Below, in pieces: positions 59,601 to 64,000 of a stretch of 64,000 bases of DNA (positions are counted from its first letter, which is position 1; each line of letters starts with the position of its first letter). The position numbers were made by a program, and so were the translations under genes. The stretch lies in contig OU612070.1 of assembly GCA_914767715.1 (NCBI GenBank), forward strand, positions 24,914,025 to 24,978,024, written 5' to 3'. The notes beneath the pieces are model-generated. The model saw only the letters and a list, made by a program, of their open reading frames with translations, searched no databases and had not been told where the DNA came from. This stretch comes from Membranipora membranacea (Eukaryota; Bryozoa; Gymnolaemata; Cheilostomatida; Membraniporidae).

Positions 59601-62600
59601 GTTAAATGTTAATACTTAAGTAAATTTCACCATTTGTATTGACAAACATGGATGGTATTACACTATAATTATATTTATTCGTGTTTAAACATCACAGGTA
59701 CCCCGCATGGAAAGAAGCATTTGATGGGAACGAGTTACTGGAAAAAGTTAAACCTACCACAAACCCCAATGCCGCTGTCGAGAAGAACCTCCCTGAGAGC
59801 ATGGACCCTGATACACTACTCGCTCTTAAACTAGATTCCAAGAGGACTCTCCTCTCGAGGATAGTTAACTTGAAAAGTAAGGAAGCAGCGGCAAGTGTGC
59901 AGTCTGCAAGTGTACCAAATATGTTGTTTGATGAATTACATTCCTATTTATGATAATGTATTATGATATGTTTGACAGTAAATACATGGTGACAACCCAT
60001 AAACCGTACTGCCAACATCTTGTCCTCCTATCAAGATAGGTCTTATTAGCCATTGTAAATCTGTGCTGTGCATATGTACCATATTCAGTTTTGAATTGAC
60101 ATTGCTTAATATACTTGCAGAGGGACGTTCCATTTGGGGTTTTGATCCCCCCCTGTGGTGGCCTACCTGCTATCCATTTGTAAGTCCAAAAAATCCACGT
60201 GAGTCACATTCCTGTAATTACCTTAACATTATTCCATTCATAATGAATACATATGTGTCAGCTGTTTGGTCTTGTTGGCAATGTATATACTCTGTTGACT
60301 GTTGTGTTAGATTCTTATGTCTTATCAATGGTCGTGAATCTCTGTTAAATCACAACCATCTTCCACCGTTGAGAATTAAGTTGAGCTTATGATTGCATGT
60401 GTAGCTGTTACACACCTGTCACATTGCAATGCATGTAGTCAGATGACATCACTTATATCTAGTACAACGCGGCTGTAGAGCTTAGCAACAGTCATATATA
60501 CAATGAAGAACCTGGTTGGTTTGTAACAGTAATATTTTTGTGATATAACCCATCTGTCCAGATATGTTCCCCCATGGCCTTGGCCTGGCCTTGGCCTTGG
60601 CCATGGCAATGCATTGCCATGGGTTTAGTCACAAACCTGCTTAGTTGTGAGTCACTAGCCCTGTGAACAGGGCTAGAGGACGGAACAATATCCCGTCATA
60701 GTTCTCAGACGCTGTCGAAATGCATCAAAGCATATTACATTCATGAGGTGAGAATGTGATGTTCTAAGTTGCAAGCAACACCTATCGCGCTTTCAAGATA
60801 TTAATTTGTCAAGCAGTGTGACCTCGTAAATGAATTATCAGAAAGCAAATTTTAAAGGGATGTAGACAGGATAAGTTGAAAGCCTAATAGTTGCTAGATT
60901 CTGAATTTCTATGTTTCATTGCTTATGACCACAAATTTTGATCACTCATCCAGTGTTGAAATGTGTGTGGTGTAAAACAAAATGAAAAGGGATATCCCCT
61001 AAGCTGTGACATCCTTCTAGTGACAAATCGCAATGAAAAAATATTGGTGTTTTAGTATTCTAGTATCTAATCAGTCTCTTGATCTAAGCCTTTGGCTTCT
61101 AAACCCTCACACGAGCCCATGGAAATGAATGATAGGAGTGTCACCAGCCAGCTATAAAAGCCTAATATCCTCTGACCAAGGAGTTAAAGACACTCCTTGC
61201 TCTGACATAGGCCTACAATAACTCATGATTAAACTCAATTGTAACTTCCCCGTTCATTTATGCAGTGCCTAGGTCTCATGCAGTCTTGGTAATTCACATA
61301 GCTACAACAACCTTGAACTTCGTACTTCGAGTTATGGTACACAAAATTGCCAAATTCTCCATGTTAATTAATGCCTGTATTCTTACCAATTCTGTGGTCA
61401 GGGCAAGTTTAATGGCATGGGCTCTCAGCGCTTGCATTCCGGAGAGGAGGCAGTCATACAGCCTAAGAAGGAGCTGAAGCTTACGCAGGTAATGAAATAC
61501 AAAATTTACTATAAATGATTGCTGTTTAGAATGAGATTTCGTAAGTGTGACTTTGAAGTCGCATCAAATATTTTAAAACTTTAAAAGCCGGCCGTTCACC
61601 AAAAAGTAAGCCAAACATGTATAGCGCAATATTTCCATTCATTTGTAGCCCAAAATCATTATATCACATAATATATGGCACAACATACACTTACATAAAA
61701 AATATGTAATATTTCTTATTTCTGTTGTTTATGAGTGAGTATAATGTATATTTTATCAGCAAGCCTGCTTCTTGTTTTATTTTTGGCAATGTGGTTACAC
61801 GTCTTCCTTGTCCTTATGCTAAGATCAATGCTAGAAACAAATATCCCAGATCTTAAAGTGACAGTCCTACTAGGCCATGTATGGTTTTAAAGATCTAAGG
61901 CTTAAAAATCATTACGACATATGAAATGATACAGCCTGTGAACCTTGTTACAGTGAGACTGCTGCAAAGTCCGAAAATTGGGATCATAGTGGATCATAGT
62001 GGTCAGGGGAGGCAATAAATCACTATGATCCACTATGGTCCTTGCTAAAACATTTTCAAAAAACTAAAATGTTATTTTCCCCAATTTTCATAATTTTTTT
62101 TAAATTGTTTGCCCTATGAACTCACAATATTCAAGTTACTGGGGTAATATATCCACTTTTCTAATAGGACTGTCACTTTAACCATAGCATCTGCGTAAAT
62201 CTATAGTTTGATTGATTTTAGATTGTTAAATCGGTCACTAACAGAATTCCTTACCCATTTTCATGCAGCTGCTGCTGCTTACATTTGTAACATATCCCAA
62301 TAAAGTTTCACGTTTCTGCCTTCTCCGTACTGCGTTCACCACGCACTAATGATTAAACTCATTTCAATGATTACTGTACCAAATTTTTACTGGTTTACTT
62401 CACAAAACGATTGTTTTCGGGAACCTACAACAAAATGAAATGGGAAATGGCCTACTTGATTTAATCCTGATGTGGTGTCAGTACATGTGGTTTATGGTGG
62501 TTATTGGATGGTCGTTGACTCCTCGTAATGTTTCACAACTATTTTTGACCATTTCAGGTGTCTGGAGAACACAAAGTGACATTGACGGTGAGAAAAAGGT

Positions 62601-63550
62601 TCGAATATGTATAATGTTACCTTTACCTTAGTTTAAATTCAAAACATCATGTAATATATTATCTATGACTATCTTGTTATCAATGGTAATATTATCAAAC
62701 CTTACTTACTTACTAAAAAACAACCCCACCCCCCCCCCCCTCTCAATGTTGATTTCAAAAGGAAAAATGCTAAATTGTTGACCTCCAAATAAACTAAATT
62801 TATATAAATAACACTTGTATGTTCAGAATGCCAGTTCGAAATGTAAATGTAATGGCATGATATTACCCTGAGTCTGATATTCTATAATTTATCAACAGAC
62901 TTTCTACAAATGCCAGGAGACAATGTATAGCCTGAGTCAGAAGTCGATAGTTACACTAGATGATAACAAGTGGTTGGACGGAGAGGTTATCGACGTTCTT
63001 CTGAGGTAATCACTTGGCTCGACTAATGCCCTCTCGGAATCATGATATGTTTTCACATTTAGTGTGTATCATGAATGCGGTGCTTAACCTTCTATATCTG
63101 CTATATCAAACCAATAAGGTCCATAACAACAGGTTAAAAACCGAGAATGTGGACCATCTTCTGATTTGCTGTCTTTATCCAGGTAAAGAGCTTGGGTTAT
63201 GCATCCTGAATAGATCAAATTTATCTTTGGAACTAACTGCTAACCGTGGGACAAACAAGCTTTCAGATGTTGAAATCTTTTCCAAACTCATTTCCTATAA
63301 GTTTTGGTGCCAATGCTGAATTGGAAAGAATTTTTAATCCATCATTTACAGATTTCCAGCTGAGAGCCTCTGTGTTAAGGATAAGTCGGTTGCTGGAGAG
63401 TAAAATGCCATCCCGCCGCATGCACCAAATTAGTCATTTGTGAAAATAATATTATCGTTACAGTTTATTGAGAGAGAAAAGGAGCAGCAAGCAGTGGATG
63501 TTGATGTCCACAGTTGTATCTCAGATTGAGCCTGAGAAGTACATAGATCA
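56692..63550 (+). CDS. Multi-exon gene with partial Ulp1/SENP-like (C48) protease domain, incomplete at right edge
   Basis: Nine coding exons with agreeing phases: 56692-56730 (ATG; preceded by a TTTGCTTTCAG acceptor), 58500-58556, 59115-59239, 59698-59876, 60121-60179, 61402-61488, 62558-62587, 62899-63005 and 63464-63550, giving 256 residues so far. Residues 1-134 are unfamiliar: basic first 32, then a region with WYDGLHLGL and WKEAFDGNELL. Residues 135-153 hold WGFDPPLWWP. Residues 211-231 (VTLDDNKWLDGEVIDVLL and onward) resemble the opening of the Ulp1 fold, where W-L-x-D-x-x-I is characteristic. The catalytic His, Asp and Cys would lie beyond the window. Likely role is SUMO/ubiquitin-like deconjugation, or a transposon-associated C48 protease, by inference. 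Reading through the exon 4 donor reaches a stop at 59951-59953 (158 residues), a possible short isoform. Individual small exons are less certain than exons 4, 6, 8 and 9. Confidence 0.6.
57370..57522. repeat. Large AT-cored hairpin, 38-bp arms
   Basis: TTACCATTCATTACA and 23 further bases (57370-57407) pair with 57485-57522 with three mismatches. The core is an AT/TATA microsatellite. Located in intron 1 of the Ulp1-like gene. Looks like a foldback MITE. Confidence 0.85.
57579..57712. mobile_element. MITE, third and shorter member
   Basis: Starts GGGGTCTTTCAATTAGAAAC like the MITE at 10239-10451 and carries the same AGCCAAAATCG and GTGATAGTGATAA interior words. The right end is degraded (CTATCTAACTGAAATA). 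Located in intron 1 of the Ulp1-like gene, 56 bases past the 38-bp hairpin. Confidence 0.7.
58107..58140. repeat. 11-bp-arm hairpin
   Basis: TGTCTGTACAT (58107-58117) and its exact reverse complement (58130-58140). Confidence 0.75.
60601..60622. repeat. 22-bp perfect palindrome
   Basis: Two CCATGG ends around AATGCATT-type core form a perfect 22-base palindrome, preceded by CTTGGC repeats (60578-60600). A second, separate stem (CTAGCCCTGT, 2-base loop, reverse complement) lies at 60655-60676. Confidence 0.8.
61853..62181. mobile_element. MITE flanked by TTAA target duplications
   Basis: TTAA at 61853-61856 and 62178-62181 flank a 321-bp element whose ends are AGTGACAGTCCTACTAG (left) and the reverse complement with one mismatch (right, 62161-62177). 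The interior includes a second stem: GGATCATAGTGGATCATAGTG (21 bases; arms 61981-62001 and 62022-62042, one mismatch). TTAA targets are used by piggyBac and Kolobok superfamilies. No coding capacity, so it would need a transposase in trans. It sits in the intron between exons 6 and 7 of the Ulp1-like gene. Confidence 0.88.
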
Positions 63551-64000
63551 GTAAGTGTCAGTAGCTATATTTCTGATGAAATGAATATGGCATGCAAGTT
63601 CCATTCCTTCCTTCACATTCAAATTTTTGATTCTTTTGATTCTACAAATGCTACCTTGGGCTTGGGTTTTGACAGCAATTAAGTACAGGTTAACCTAAGG
63701 GGTATTAAGGAAACCCCTGCTCTGCCTCTGATGTTGCCCTGCCGTTGAAAACCCCTGCCTTCTGCCCTTAAAAATACCGGCCTGAAGTGGGAACGTGCAG
63801 ATATTTTCTTCAGCAACCGAGATCTTGACATATATTATAAATTGCCTGCAAGTCCTTTCTCAAAGATGTAAAATTCACATTCAAGTCACTTTTGCATCGG
63901 ACAGAAAACTTTAGGTTTAGGTAACTATTTGCATTGATCGCCTATACCAATGTATGTGCATATTAACCTCTAAAAACCCTCATCGATCCTTTGTACAATG
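63551..64000. other. Intron or flank at window edge
   Basis: Downstream of a strong donor (gtaagt at 63551). No further exon was recognised before the window ends. Confidence 0.4.

Overview
This is animal (eukaryotic) nuclear DNA. It is AT-rich and gene-poor, with small coding exons split by GT-AG introns, no operons or ribosome binding sites, and many SINE, LINE and MITE copies. The transporter family (SLC16), the collagen-like Gly-X-Y exon, the tRNA-derived SINEs and the piggyBac and Ty3/gypsy-type remnants fit a repeat-rich, probably marine, invertebrate. I cannot name the phylum from the sequence.

Layout. (1) 1-16135 and 42160-53985 are two copies, same orientation, of one segment. Each carries a complete six-exon minus-strand gene for a 491-residue SLC16 (monocarboxylate transporter-like) protein. 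The copies differ at about 21 of 491 residues and by several transposon insertions, which gives empty-site/filled-site comparisons. (2) 10.5-16.1 kb of copy A holds LINE 3' fragments, tandem repeats and a mobile element with a clean 9-bp target duplication. (3) 16.1-25.6 kb has no convincing gene: G-rich minisatellites, SINE-like tandem units and a 60-bp inverted repeat pair 4.3 kb apart. (4) 25.7-28.5 kb, minus strand: a LINE fragment, then two exons of a collagen-like/serine-rich gene broken by one in-frame TGA. (5) 29.6-38.1 kb, plus strand: a diverged copy of the window's first 600 bases, a piggyBac-like terminus, a decayed Ty3/gypsy-type pol, and a chain of Pro-rich exons leading into a truncated piggyBac transposase N-terminus with an in-frame TAG. 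(6) 38.1-42.1 kb: nothing convincing. (7) 56.7-63.6 kb, plus strand: a phase-consistent nine-exon gene model running off the right edge. Its last visible exons match the start of a Ulp1/SENP-type (C48) cysteine protease domain. Only its exon 4 lies in one of the supplied ORFs' reading frames.

How the parts relate. The two transporter genes are paralogues (or, less likely, haplotypes placed in tandem). No pathway links them to the Ulp1-like gene. Most of the remaining sequence is layered transposable-element history: a MITE nested in a SINE, 9-bp-duplicating elements, a TTAA-flanked MITE inside an intron of the Ulp1-like gene, and retroelement pol sitting next to piggyBac exons. Exon models come from hand-read splice sites, phases and family motifs; no search was run.
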